Part shown: positions 6,469 through 14,356 of the stretch, in pieces
Position numbering within the stretch: the first letter of the stretch is position 1
How the letters are laid out: each line of letters opens with the position of its first letter
DNA from: JBCBRD01 sp039819885
GTDB taxonomy: Bacteria; Pseudomonadota; Alphaproteobacteria; Rhizobiales; Hyphomicrobiaceae
Direction of reading: 5' to 3'
DNA: 17,411 bases
Assembly (NCBI GenBank): GCA_039819885.1
Contig: JBCBRD010000054.1
Coordinates: 1 to 17,411, forward strand
Notes under the pieces: generated by a model
What the model was told of the DNA's origin: nothing
Database searches by the model: none
What the model saw: only the letters and a program-made list of their open reading frames with translations
Made by a program: the position numbers and the translations under genes

Positions 6469-6482
6469 TTGATCTGGGTCAA
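6469..6482. promoter_or_regulatory. FNR/FixK-type box upstream of the hydrogenase regulator
   Basis: TTGATCTGGGTCAA matches the consensus TTGAT-N4-ATCAA in 9 of 10 defined positions. Its centre is 57 bases before the GTG start of the activator. A weak TATCTT (-10-like, 6443-6448) would put the box near -40, the class II activating position. The only gene it could serve is the regulator, since the other side carries a convergent pseudogene end. This would couple regulator level to low oxygen. The stretch 6483-6625 beyond it holds nothing else I can support. Confidence 0.55.
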
Positions 6483-6625
6483 GCTTGTTTTGCTTGGTTT
6501 TTGGGTGTTGTTCGCACGCACCCGTCGGCAACCTGAGCCGGCGCCAACCGGGCGTGATGTGATGTGTGGGTATTGAGAGGCAACGGCGCTATGGTCGCTG
6601 TCGCATTCGTTGTTGGGACGCCTGC

Positions 6626-8012
6626 TCACAGGAACTCGACCTCTAAGGGTAGCCCATTAGATGGCTTCAGGGTCAGGAGGTGCATGAACGTGAAGTCCTC
6701 GCAATCGGCTGCGGGACGAAGGCGTACCTGCTGGAGGAGCGTGGCGATGCCGGCAACCATTTCCACCACTGTAAATGCATTTCCGATACACACACGTGGG
6801 CCAGCACCGAATGGGAAGTAGGCCGTGCGAGAGAGCGTCGATGGTTCGACACGAAGGAACCGCGTGTGGTCGAACACGTTCGGATCTTCCCATAGATCTT
6901 CGTGACGGTGGATGGCGAGGATCGGCAGAAAGATCACTGCCCCTTTCTTAATATTGAACCCACCAATTTGTTGACCTTTGGCTGAGACGCGCATGAGCAG
7001 CGGTACAGATGGATAGACGCGCATGCTCTCTTTGATGAAAGCTTCAAGGTGAACCATATTCCGCAGAGCCTGACCATCGAACGGGCGGCCGCTTGCTGCT
7101 AACTCGACTTCCTCTGCTAGGAGCTCCTGCAACTCAGGTTGTTTTGCCAGATTGTAGAGCATCCAAGTCATCGCGTGGGCTGTTGTTTCATGACCCGCGG
7201 CGATCATTGTCATCAGCATGTCGACAATGTCGACATCTGTGAATCTTTGACCCGTCTCAGCGTCACATGCGTTGATCATGTTGTTGGTCAAATCGCGATG
7301 CTCAAAGTGATTTCACGCCGACAGGCCAACGCGGCTTCGATCGCCTTTCGCATCTTGAAGATACACTGGAGGAACTGGTTGCGGACAGGGTAAGGAAACC
7401 ACTTTGGCAAGCCGAGCGTGGCAGTTCCCACAATCCATGGGATGGGTTCGAGGTACTCTTCCAAGTAGACGGGGAATTTTGAAATGATGTCTCGTTCTTC
7501 ACGGGAAAACAGAGTGGTGCTCACCATTTCAAATGTGGCGTGGATCATTGCGTCTGCGCCTGACATCGTTGTCCCCGCGGGGCGCGATTTCCATTCGGCG
7601 ACCAGATCATCGAAGGGCTTCACCATATGGGGGATGTGGTGTTCGAGAGCACGTGGTTGAAAATAGGGGGCTGCGAGGTTTCGCCGCCACTAACAGTCGT
7701 CGCCATCAGCGATCAGGATCCCATTCTTGGCTGCTGAGCCGAAGACAACCTGGTCGACTAGTGATTTCGGGAATGCTTTGTTTCGACGAAGCAGGACTTC
7801 TTCGACAACATCTGGGTCGTTTGCAAAAAGCACCTGGGCCATTGGCCAGGAATAAAGCATGCTTTTGCCTCTGTAGGACTCACCTGGGACGGCGGCGACA
7901 GGGTTGCTGATGACGTTTCGAAAGAACGTCGCAAACGAGGGTGTCTCGCTGGCGAAAGATACCGGCTTTGGTCGACAAGTCGGTACCGCAGCGATGCGGG
8001 TGTCGAAGTCAT
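6626..8012 (-). pseudogene. Cytochrome P450, inactivated by a stop codon and a frameshift
   Basis: Read across two lesions, the region encodes a full-length P450 of about 460 codons. Fragments show the N-terminal PKPVSFASE and PSFATFFRNVISNP region, the DPDVVEEVL segment, the I-helix AGHETTA (near 7190), the E-x-x-R helix (ESMR, 7030-7019) and the heme loop FGAGPRVCIG with the Cys codon at 6790-6788. Lesion one: in the conserved C-helix motif DWRWxR the codons read GAC TGT TAG TGG, giving an in-frame amber at 7692-7690. Lesion two: the frame changes near 7300-7315, between RREIT and FEHRDLTNN. The N-terminus may be frameshifted too, as the best ATG (8012) is in another frame. The 3' end is intact. 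It probably belonged to a lipid-modifying pathway with the adjacent acyl-AMP ligase remnant. Confidence 0.9.
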
Positions 8013-8016
8013 CGTG

Positions 8017-8351
8017 CTGAACCTTGCCACTTGTCGTTTTCGGCATCGCCATGGAAGCACGAACAACACATCATCCAAGCGCAAGCCATAATCCGTTGAA
8101 ACGGCCTGCCGAATGGTCGCCTTGATCTCCTTTGCTTCAGTCACCAATCGTCGCTTCATCGCACGATCAACTTCACGCACGGCAACAACGTTCTGACTGC
8201 CGTCAATTTGCGCCTTGTATTTGGACCTGAGCTGTAGCCACAAAATTGGCTGTCGGAAGAATGTGTTTGGGCTCATGAGGACGGTGTGGTTGCCGAGAAC
8301 CAGCGGCAAAAGCTGTGAACAAATTAGGCCCATGTGATGATGGTGGGGCTG
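8017..8351 (-). pseudogene. Remnant of a fatty acyl-AMP ligase (FAAL-like), truncated and deleted
   Basis: The remnant begins with PHHHHMGLI, like the family's PxYHDMGLIG, continues through LVLGNHTVLMSP and FFRQPILWLQLRSKYKA, then jumps near 8205-8213 to C-terminal sequence (NVVAVREVDRAM, QAVSTDYGLRLDDVLFVLP). After a one-base frame change near 8050 it ends with PKTTSGKVQ, the conserved C-terminal adenylation motif. A few hundred residues in the middle and the entire N-terminus, including the AMP-binding P-loop, are missing; only about 110 codons remain. These enzymes activate fatty acids as acyl-adenylates. It immediately precedes the P450 pseudogene on the same strand, so the two likely formed one operon before decay. 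Confidence 0.78.
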
Positions 8352-8434
8352 CCAAGCAGGGGACTGGGTTGGCGGGCCGTGTTTTATTGTGTGTGCGGAA
8401 CGACTTGGTGCTGACTATTAGCAGCAACTGAAAG

Positions 8435-8473
8435 CGGGACGTTGGTTAGGCTCAGCACGGGACGTTGGTAAGG
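8435..8473 (+). repeat. Direct repeat upstream of two-component operon, candidate operator
   Basis: CGGGACGTTGGTTAGG (8435-8450) recurs as CGGGACGTTGGTAAGG (8458-8473), 15 of 16 identical with a 23-bp period. OmpR-family regulators often bind direct repeats, and one is encoded by the operon that starts 80 bases downstream, so autoregulation is plausible. No convincing -35/-10 pair was found between the repeat and the kinase start. Confidence 0.55.
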
Positions 8474-8552
8474 GTGCGGACAGTGTAGGCATGTGAATGG
8501 GGGTGTATGGGTGTAGCCTGCTCGTGTAGGCGAAGTGGAGGGTCAGTTTGAA

Positions 8553-10094
8553 ATGCCACGATTGAAGGTTCGCGCTGGATTGATTTTGCTGGTTGGCCTG
8601 ACCCTCATTACTCTGTCCGTGGTGGGGTTTCGCGCGCTGTCCGGTTTGACCTACGAAGATGAAGTTGTCATCCGCGATCGTGCGTTGAGTGAGATGGGCG
8701 CATTGGAGTCTAATTTTCGAAATTCAGCGGCACATGTGGTTGGTGTTGGCCTGAAGGCGGTTCAAGAGGCGGGAGCTGCAGGCGCCTGGCAGTTTCGATG
8801 TCTCTATTTCGGTGGTGACTGCCCATCAGACCCTAATGGACTGGTTGCTTTCGCCGCGATTTTTGATGGCGAGCTCGATCTTCATCTACCTCCCAGCGAT
8901 GAATTTGCGCGACCGGTCATCGAGACAGAGTTTTTGAAGCGCAACGGCGCTGTACTTCGAACTCTTGCCGCCGCGATCACCGCGCATGGTTCGACGCCAG
9001 CCCAAGGACCCGGTGTTCATACTGATCGGTTGGTATGGGCAGCAGATGGCCTCGCGTCTTGCCGGTTGGCGCCGGGCGTTGCAAAAATCGCAATTGAACC
9101 AGTTACGTTATGCGCGGTGCTTGAAGTTGATGCATTTGAAGCCGTCTTGTCCGGCGAGTTAGATCGCAGGCCGTTTGCTTCGTCATCGTCGCTGCGGTTT
9201 CAAATTCGTAGATCTGACCAAAAGGACGTTTGGTCGACAGATGGTGGGCGAGCGAGGGGCGATTTTATTGCTTCGGCTAACCTACGCGCACCATTCAGCG
9301 ACTATCAGGTGATTGCATTTCAGCGGGCCGAGAGTTTTCCTAGCCTCCTCCCGTTTTATGGCTTGTCGCTTTTCATTATTCTCGCGTTTGGTGCGACGGT
9401 GGGTTTGGCCACATTCGTTCACAGGGAACACGTCGCTGTTCTCAATGCGGCTGAGGTCAGGGCAAATCGGGCCGCTCACCTGTCACATGATTTGCGCACA
9501 CCACTGACTAACATTCGGCTCTATGTGAGTATGCTTGACCCAGGAGACAGTGCGCGCGATTTCACCAAATCTCGCGACATCATTGTTTCAGAAATTGAAT
9601 GGCTGGATGGGTTGATTGAACACACTCTGGCTGTCGTTCGGCGCGGTTCGGGAGAGAACCCACTGGCTTACAATCCTGATGATATTGTCGAACACACATG
9701 CGAGAGGTTTGCACCGCTTCTGAAAAATCGGCAGTCGCATGTGACGACCGAGCTTACGGTAAAGCGAAGTGTGCCAATTGATCGTTGGGCGCTTGAGCAA
9801 GTACTGATGAATCTGCTCGACAACGTGCGTAATCATGCGCCGGTCTCGCATGTTTTGGTTGCGACGAAGTTGGTTGATGACGAGCTGATTTTGAGTGTTG
9901 AAAATGAAGACCTTCAACAACGGACGTCGACAAAGATTGAGATCCAACCGCGATTGCCGATGGAACAGCGACATGGGCTTGGGTTAAAGATATGTCGAGA
10001 GATTGTTGAGTCTGGAGGGGGGCGTTTGCGCACCGAGAAAACGACAAACGGCTTCCTCGCCGAAGCGTTCTTCAAAGTTGGATTGCCGGAATAG
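8553..10094 (+). CDS. Membrane sensor histidine kinase
   Basis: The start is the ATG at 8553, 10-11 bases after GGAGG; an in-frame GTG at 8535 would add six residues but overlaps that site. The 513-aa kinase has TM1 (about 9-29), a periplasmic domain (30-265) and TM2 (266-290). The H-box HLSHDLRTPLTN (His312) follows TM2 by about 20 residues, leaving no room for a normal HAMP domain. The ATPase domain has the N-box NLLDNVRNHAP and the G-box HGLGLKICREIVESGGG. The periplasmic part contains Cys at about 83, 90, 170 and 187 and matches no sensor family I know. It is cotranscribed with the OmpR-type regulator 9 bases downstream; gene order kinase then regulator is less common. The signal it senses is unknown. 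Confidence 0.94.
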   Translation: MPRLKVRAGLILLVGLTLITLSVVGFRALSGLTYEDEVVIRDRALSEMGALESNFRNSAAHVVGVGLKAVQEAGAAGAWQFRCLYFGGDCPSDPNGLVAFAAIFDGELDLHLPPSDEFARPVIETEFLKRNGAVLRTLAAAITAHGSTPAQGPGVHTDRLVWAADGLASCRLAPGVAKIAIEPVTLCAVLEVDAFEAVLSGELDRRPFASSSSLRFQIRRSDQKDVWSTDGGRARGDFIASANLRAPFSDYQVIAFQRAESFPSLLPFYGLSLFIILAFGATVGLATFVHREHVAVLNAAEVRANRAAHLSHDLRTPLTNIRLYVSMLDPGDSARDFTKSRDIIVSEIEWLDGLIEHTLAVVRRGSGENPLAYNPDDIVEHTCERFAPLLKNRQSHVTTELTVKRSVPIDRWALEQVLMNLLDNVRNHAPVSHVLVATKLVDDELILSVENEDLQQRTSTKIEIQPRLPMEQRHGLGLKICREIVESGGGRLRTEKTTNGFLAEAFFKVGLPE

Positions 10095-10103
10095 GAGGCG
10101 TTG

Positions 10104-10808
10104 TTGTCTGATCCACTCCAGGGGCTGAAAATCTTGATCGTTGATGACAACGAGGTTCTGAGACTTGGGTTGTCGAAGCTTTTTTCTCGCGCAGGTGCAA
10201 AGTGCTTGTTGGCCGACGACGGCACGAGCGGCTTTGAATCTTTCAAAAAGGAAGCGCCGGATTTTTGTATCGTTGACGTCATGATGGAGGACATGAACGG
10301 CTTCGAACTCTGCGCATCCATTCGCAGCGAGCGTGCCACGACACCTATCATTATGCTGAGTGCGCGACGGGAGCCAGTTGATCGTATTCGCGGTCTGGAG
10401 ATTGGAGCAGACGACTATCTTGCCAAGCCTTTTGATCCCGATGAACTCCTGGCGCGAGTGCGGACTGTTCTGCGTCGTGTATCCAAGTCAGAAGGCCCGT
10501 CAAATAGTGACTGGTTCGCTATGGCAGGAACAGATGTTTACCCAAACCGTCTTGAGGCCGTGCGCGGGGACAAAAGGATCTCGTTGACGCTCCGAGAACT
10601 CAGAATACTACAGTTGTTGTTCATCAATGCGAACCGCATCACATCCCGAAATGAGTTGTTGGATTTTGCCTGGGGTATCGATTACGAGCCAAACTCTCGG
10701 GCGCTTGATCAGGCGATGGCAGTGCTTCGCAAAAAGATCGAAGAAAATCCGGCTAAGCCTCAACTGATACAAACAGTTCGCGGAGGCGGTTACGTCTTTA
10801 AGACGTGA
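10104..10808 (+). CDS. OmpR/PhoB-family response regulator
   Basis: A receiver domain (ILIVDDNE acidic pair, phospho-acceptor Asp in CIVDVMMEDMNG at about residue 58, conserved Ser in IIMLSAR and Lys in YLAKPFDPDELLARV) is joined to a winged-helix DNA-binding domain ending VRGGGYVFKT. The stop of the kinase gene is followed by AGGAGG, which overlaps it; TTG at 10104 is 5 bases beyond and TTG at 10101 only 2, so 10104 is preferred. No ATG exists early in the frame. It is certainly the partner of the upstream kinase and presumably binds DNA when phosphorylated, possibly at the direct repeats at 8435-8473. Target genes are unknown. No clear terminator follows. Confidence 0.95.
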   Translation: MSDPLQGLKILIVDDNEVLRLGLSKLFSRAGAKCLLADDGTSGFESFKKEAPDFCIVDVMMEDMNGFELCASIRSERATTPIIMLSARREPVDRIRGLEIGADDYLAKPFDPDELLARVRTVLRRVSKSEGPSNSDWFAMAGTDVYPNRLEAVRGDKRISLTLRELRILQLLFINANRITSRNELLDFAWGIDYEPNSRALDQAMAVLRKKIEENPAKPQLIQTVRGGGYVFKT

Positions 10809-10953
10809 GTCTCACGCCGCGTGTTTCAGATGACCTGAGCAGGACTTGCGTCCTCTGAGATAGCCTATTTCGTTGTGCTTGCCAAAGCTCGTTGAACTCA
10901 CCAAGGCCCAATGCAGCAATCGCATTTAGGTCATCTCGAAGGGAATGGTGTGC

Positions 10954-11517
10954 TTAGTAGATGTATGGATTGTATTTCCAGTTGTCGGCATCCGGCGTCA
11001 CGACATCGAGGTCGTAGTCTGCATCCTTGAGTGTCTGAGCCGTCTTGTCGCCCATATCGGCGGCTTTATCGATCATGCTGCGGCCGGCGATGAGATCTCT
11101 GGGGACACCTCGTCCGCGCAGCAAATCCAATCCGTAGTTGAAGGTGCCAATGTGGTCGCCGGCCTCCATCGCCTTACGGTCCCAGGCCGCAGCTGCGACT
11201 GGATCTTCAGGACCGCCAAGGCCGTTGTCTTCCAGCCATGACATCCAGGTCATAGCCTGGGTGTTGCCGCGTTTGGCATAGACCTCGAAGATCCTACGAG
11301 CGGTTTTGTTGTCGCCGGCTTTGGCAGCAGCATAACCGTAGATCGCACCCATCGGATCTACGATACCCGCATCCAGTTTGCGGACAAAGAATTCGATGGT
11401 GCCGTTTTGAGGATTGAGAAACCCGTCGTCGACTTCTTCAGAGATAGCGACTGACACAGTGCTACATAGCGCCATGGTGAGAGCGGCACAGATGTTTCCG
11501 GTTTCCATTTTCCTCAT
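10954..11517 (-). CDS. Exported Sel1-repeat protein
   Basis: The frame is open further upstream, but the start at ATG 11517 gives a proper signal peptide: basic MRKM, a hydrophobic core (ICAALTMALCSTVSVA) and a likely cleavage after SVA. An ATG at 11508 has a slightly better ribosome site (GAGG) but loses the basic residues. The mature protein of about 165 residues has Sel1/TPR-like helices: AAAKAGDNKTARRIFEVYAK, then AAAWDRKAMEAGD and a good Sel1 unit with GLDLLRGRGVPRD followed by SMIDKAADMGD. Such repeats mediate protein contacts. It stands alone, convergent with the two-component operon and divergent from dusA, and nothing shows its partner. Confidence 0.85.
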   Translation of the reverse strand: MRKMETGNICAALTMALCSTVSVAISEEVDDGFLNPQNGTIEFFVRKLDAGIVDPMGAIYGYAAAKAGDNKTARRIFEVYAKRGNTQAMTWMSWLEDNGLGGPEDPVAAAAWDRKAMEAGDHIGTFNYGLDLLRGRGVPRDLIAGRSMIDKAADMGDKTAQTLKDADYDLDVVTPDADNWKYNPYIY

Positions 11518-11904
11518 CCCGTATGTGCTTTTTGTTACGTCGACATAATCTGGGATACTGCAAGGCAAATGCGGTTGTGTCAGGCGCGTGTAAGTCTGAC
11601 CCGACGCGTTTGTTTGCCGGGTGACGAACATAGCTGTTTGGCGCAGTGTGAGTGTATCTTGAAGTGCGGTATTGCGTGACGGTGATAGGCTGCGTTTGAT
11701 TTCTACAGCCCAGCTTTGAATTGGCCCGAACCAACGTTCTTGCATTGCGTTTAGTCTTGGACCGACCTGATCTCGGGCCAGTGTTCACGCCGAAGCCATC
11801 GGAATGCAATCGGTTGGTTGCAAAGCAGGGCTTAGCCATGCGAACAGATGCTGAGGCTTGGGCGCCTCGTAGTGGTTCAACGCTCTGATTTGGCGGGAAT
11901 ATCT
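11518..11904. other. Divergent intergenic region (Sel1 gene / dusA)
   Basis: This stretch must hold the promoters for the Sel1-repeat gene (minus) and the dusA-TauE operon (plus). I found no strong -35/-10 pair, no RNA gene and no convincing operator. Open frames crossing it lack ribosome sites and family resemblance. Confidence 0.5.
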
Positions 11905-12903
11905 TTGGAACTGAAAACGCGACGGTTCTGTATCGCACCCATGATGGATTGGACGGATCGGCATTGTCGGTTCTTTCACCGTCAGCTCACTCGGCATGCG
12001 TTGCTCTATTCCGAGATGGTCACGGCCGATGCGGTTATTCATGGGGAGCGTGACCGTCTCATTGGTTTCTCAAGCGCCGAACACCCTGTTGCACTGCAGC
12101 TTGGTGGATCTGATCCTGACAAGCTTGCTGAGGCGTCACGCATTGGTGCTGACTTTGGTTATGATGAAATCAACCTCAATATTGGTTGCCCGTCGGATCG
12201 GGTGAAGAGTGGTCGATTTGGGGCCTGCCTTATGGCTGAGCCAGACACGGTGGCTGCGTGCGTTGCTGCGATGTCGCGCGCTGTTCAGGTTCCTGTGACC
12301 GTCAAATGCCGGATTGGGATTGACGATCAAGATAGCGAACACGACTTCCGAACGTTCATCGATCGTGTCGCAGATGCCGGGTGCAAGGTCTTTATTGTTC
12401 ATGCGCGGAAGGCGTGGCTGACGGGGCTTTCACCGAAACAGAACCGCGATGTGCCGCCATTGAATTATGGACGTGTGCACCGGTTGAAGGCGGAACGGCC
12501 CGAGCTGGAGATCATTATCAATGGCGGGATTGAAACTTTGGATGATGCGCAGACGCATCTTACGCATGTTGATGGTGTGATGTTGGGGCGTGCTGCCTAT
12601 CACACGCCTGCAATCCTTCGGCATGTCGATGGTGCGTTCTATGGAGACCAGTCCCGTGCTGTTTCGGCCGATGCTGCCGTCGAAGCGATGGTGCCTTACA
12701 TTGATGAGTGGGTGGCGCGAGGTGGACGGGTCAGCGATGTCACGCGTCACATTCTAGGTGTGTTTCATGGCCAGCCTGGAGCGCGCGTTTTTCGTCGTCA
12801 TCTATCTGAGAACGGGGTTGGTGCCGATGTCCGTTCCGAGGTGGTTCTTGATGCTTTGCAGGTGCGTCGTCGTGCCGCCCGACTTCCTGAGGTGGCTGCG
12901 TGA
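11905..12903 (+). CDS. dusA: tRNA-dihydrouridine synthase DusA
   Basis: This flavoenzyme reduces uridines in the D-loop of tRNA using NADPH. Diagnostic motifs are FCIAPMMDWTDRHCR at the N-terminus, the catalytic Cys in NLNIGCPSDRV, followed by GACLM, then VTVKCRIG, FIVHAR, and INGGI with GVMLGRAA for FMN phosphate binding. The APMMDWTDRHCR form and the C-terminal HILGVFHGQPGAR are typical of the DusA subgroup. The start is uncertain: an ATG at 11848 lies in frame without a ribosome site, while TTG at 11905 has GGGA 6-7 bases upstream and gives the short N-terminus usual for the family (332 aa). The stop overlaps the next gene's start as GTGA, so the two are cotranscribed. Confidence 0.94.
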   Translation: MELKTRRFCIAPMMDWTDRHCRFFHRQLTRHALLYSEMVTADAVIHGERDRLIGFSSAEHPVALQLGGSDPDKLAEASRIGADFGYDEINLNIGCPSDRVKSGRFGACLMAEPDTVAACVAAMSRAVQVPVTVKCRIGIDDQDSEHDFRTFIDRVADAGCKVFIVHARKAWLTGLSPKQNRDVPPLNYGRVHRLKAERPELEIIINGGIETLDDAQTHLTHVDGVMLGRAAYHTPAILRHVDGAFYGDQSRAVSADAAVEAMVPYIDEWVARGGRVSDVTRHILGVFHGQPGARVFRRHLSENGVGADVRSEVVLDALQVRRRAARLPEVAA

Positions 12904-13760
12904 CCGCGCCCTTAGCGCTTCTCCCACTAGCCGCTGACGTCTCATTTGGCACTCTCATCTTTATGGCTTCAGCGCTTCTCCTGGCGGGAGCTGCCATGGG
13001 ATTTGTTGCAGGGCTATTGGGTATCGGTGGTGGCGGCATCTTGGTGCCGGTGCTCTATGAAGTGTTCTCAGTTCTAGACGTCGACGCAGCGATCCGAATG
13101 CATCTGGCCTTGGGGACGTCGCTGACCGTGATTGTGCCAACGTCGCTTCGTGGCTTTCAAACACACATCAAGCAAGGTGGCGTCGAATTCTCGCTTCTAC
13201 GGCGTATTGCGCCCTACATCATTGTCGGTGTCGTGTTTGGGACGTTGTTTGCCAGCAATGTTGAAAGCTGGGTTCTCAAAGTCGTCTGGGTGTTTTTTGG
13301 TGGTTCGCTTGCTCTCAAAATGGCGTTGGGGCGTGATGATTGGAGGTTGGGCAATGCTCTGCCGAAATTTCCCTGGCCGGAGTTTTATTGTCTGTTCGTC
13401 GGCTTTGTCTCTGTTCTTATGAGCATTGCCGGAGCATCGTTTGTTGTGACCTATCTCACACTCTACAACCGGCCGTTGTTACCGTCGCTTGCCACGTCAT
13501 CAGGCCTTGGGCCGCTGGTGGCTGTTCCCGGCATGCTTGGTCTGGTCATCGGTGGGTGGGGGGATCCGTCGCTTCCACAGTTCAGCCTGGGCTACGTGAA
13601 CCTTTTGGCTGCGGCGCTGATTGTTCCAGCTAGCGTTGTCACCGCCCCAATGGGCGCGCGTCTCGCCCATGGCGTTTCAAAGCGCGCGTTGGAATTGGCG
13701 TTTGCAGGATTTCTTGGTGTGGTTGCGTGTCGGTTCGCGGTCAGTCTGGCCATCGGGTAA
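12900..13760 (+). CDS. TauE/SafE-family membrane transporter
   Basis: The 286-aa integral membrane protein has about eight hydrophobic helices. The first conserved half shows GFVAGLLGIGGGGILVPVLY, and the second half a related stretch around GASFVVTYLTLYN, the internal duplication typical of TauE/SafE (DUF81) carriers, which move sulfite, sulfonates or other organic anions. GTG at 12900 overlaps the dusA stop and has GAGG 7 bases upstream, inside dusA, so translation is coupled. An ATG at 12963 is a weaker alternative. Pairing with dusA gives no clue to substrate, and substrates cannot be predicted within this family. Confidence 0.9.
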   Translation: MTAPLALLPLAADVSFGTLIFMASALLLAGAAMGFVAGLLGIGGGGILVPVLYEVFSVLDVDAAIRMHLALGTSLTVIVPTSLRGFQTHIKQGGVEFSLLRRIAPYIIVGVVFGTLFASNVESWVLKVVWVFFGGSLALKMALGRDDWRLGNALPKFPWPEFYCLFVGFVSVLMSIAGASFVVTYLTLYNRPLLPSLATSSGLGPLVAVPGMLGLVIGGWGDPSLPQFSLGYVNLLAAALIVPASVVTAPMGARLAHGVSKRALELAFAGFLGVVACRFAVSLAIG

Positions 13761-13782
13761 AGGATATGGTCCCTACCGGCTT

Positions 13783-13821
13783 GACTGTGCGGCCGCATTC
13801 GCATGTGCCGCACAGTCTTTT
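13783..13821 (+). terminator. Intrinsic terminator of the dusA-TauE operon
   Basis: GACTGTGCGGC and GCCGCACAGTC form a perfect 11-bp stem with a 13-base loop, followed by TTTT, starting 23 bases after the transporter stop. The minus side has no T-run, so it is directional. It would also end plus-strand transcripts before the convergent gene at 13835. Confidence 0.85.
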
Positions 13822-13834
13822 AGCAGGCGAATGC

Positions 13835-14149
13835 TTAGCCACGTCCGCCCATCATTGATCGGAGGAGGCCCCAAACCAGCGATCCGCCAGCGCCGCCACC
13901 GACACCCATTGCCAAGTTGCCCAAAATCGAACCGATATCGCCACCACCGACGAGGCCGCCGACCATTGGACCGTATGTCGGGCCGAGGAAATAAGATGCG
14001 ACAGCGCCGGCTGCGACACCGACGATTGTGCTGGAACCGGCACCAACGCCAGACTTACGGAAAAAGGAACCAAGTACGTTCCCACCTAAAAGGCCACCCA
14101 CACCACCTGTTGCGGCGGCCAGGACAGAAGGATCAATTTGATCGAGCAT
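13835..14149 (-). CDS. Small glycine-rich hydrophobic protein
   Basis: The 104-aa protein is started at ATG 14149, which has GGAG 6 bases upstream; the ATG at 14155 has no spacing to that site and longer frames lack one. It opens MLDQIDPSVLAAATGG and is then rich in Gly, Ala, Val and Leu, with several glycine clusters (GGVGGLLGG, VGGLVGGGD, VGGGAGG) and a basic end (SMMGGRG). The Gly-zipper-like pattern resembles small alphaproteobacterial inner- or outer-membrane-associated proteins of unknown role, possibly membrane-inserted. No signal peptide with a cleavage site is obvious. It is a single gene, convergent with the TauE operon and divergent from the 127-aa gene. Confidence 0.75.
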   Translation of the reverse strand: MLDQIDPSVLAAATGGVGGLLGGNVLGSFFRKSGVGAGSSTIVGVAAGAVASYFLGPTYGPMVGGLVGGGDIGSILGNLAMGVGGGAGGSLVWGLLRSMMGGRG

Positions 14150-14356
14150 ATTCATCTCCACGAGCGTTTTGCTGTTTTGGCTGCCCATGTTTGAGCAGCG
14201 TGTCTGACTAGCAAACACGTGATGTGAATGTGCAAAACAATGATGACGGCATGCTGATTTTTCCAGCATTTTGCTGCGGGATGACATCAGTGACACTCTT
14301 GACACAGATGAAAAACGATGAAAACCGACCGGTGAGACCAATGGAGGAGGACTGTA

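Noticed and set aside
7758..8052. Reading the FAAL/P450 junction as one genuine fusion protein
   Set aside because: The frames end at internal stops and shift at several places, and each part matches a truncated or broken version of a separate enzyme.
10841..10854. AGGAC-TTGC-GTCCT hairpin after the response regulator gene as terminator
   Set aside because: The stem is only 5 bp and no T-run follows.
10828..10936. 9-bp inverted repeat AGATGACCT / AGGTCATCT spanning the gap after the response regulator
   Set aside because: The arms are about 90 bases apart and short enough to occur by chance, with no supporting structure between.
11518..11745. Upstream extension of the Sel1-repeat gene to 263 aa
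   Set aside because: The added 76 residues have no family resemblance or ribosome site, and the shorter start gives a proper signal peptide.
14249..14267. ATGCTG/CAGCAT hairpin followed by TTTT as a plus-strand terminator
   Set aside because: No plus-strand gene lies between it and the previous terminator; the stem is short and the region is a divergent promoter gap.
14150..14341. Upstream extension of the glycine-rich gene to 168 aa
   Set aside because: The extension is Ser/His/Arg-rich and unlike the rest, and the ATG at 14149 has an ideal ribosome site.
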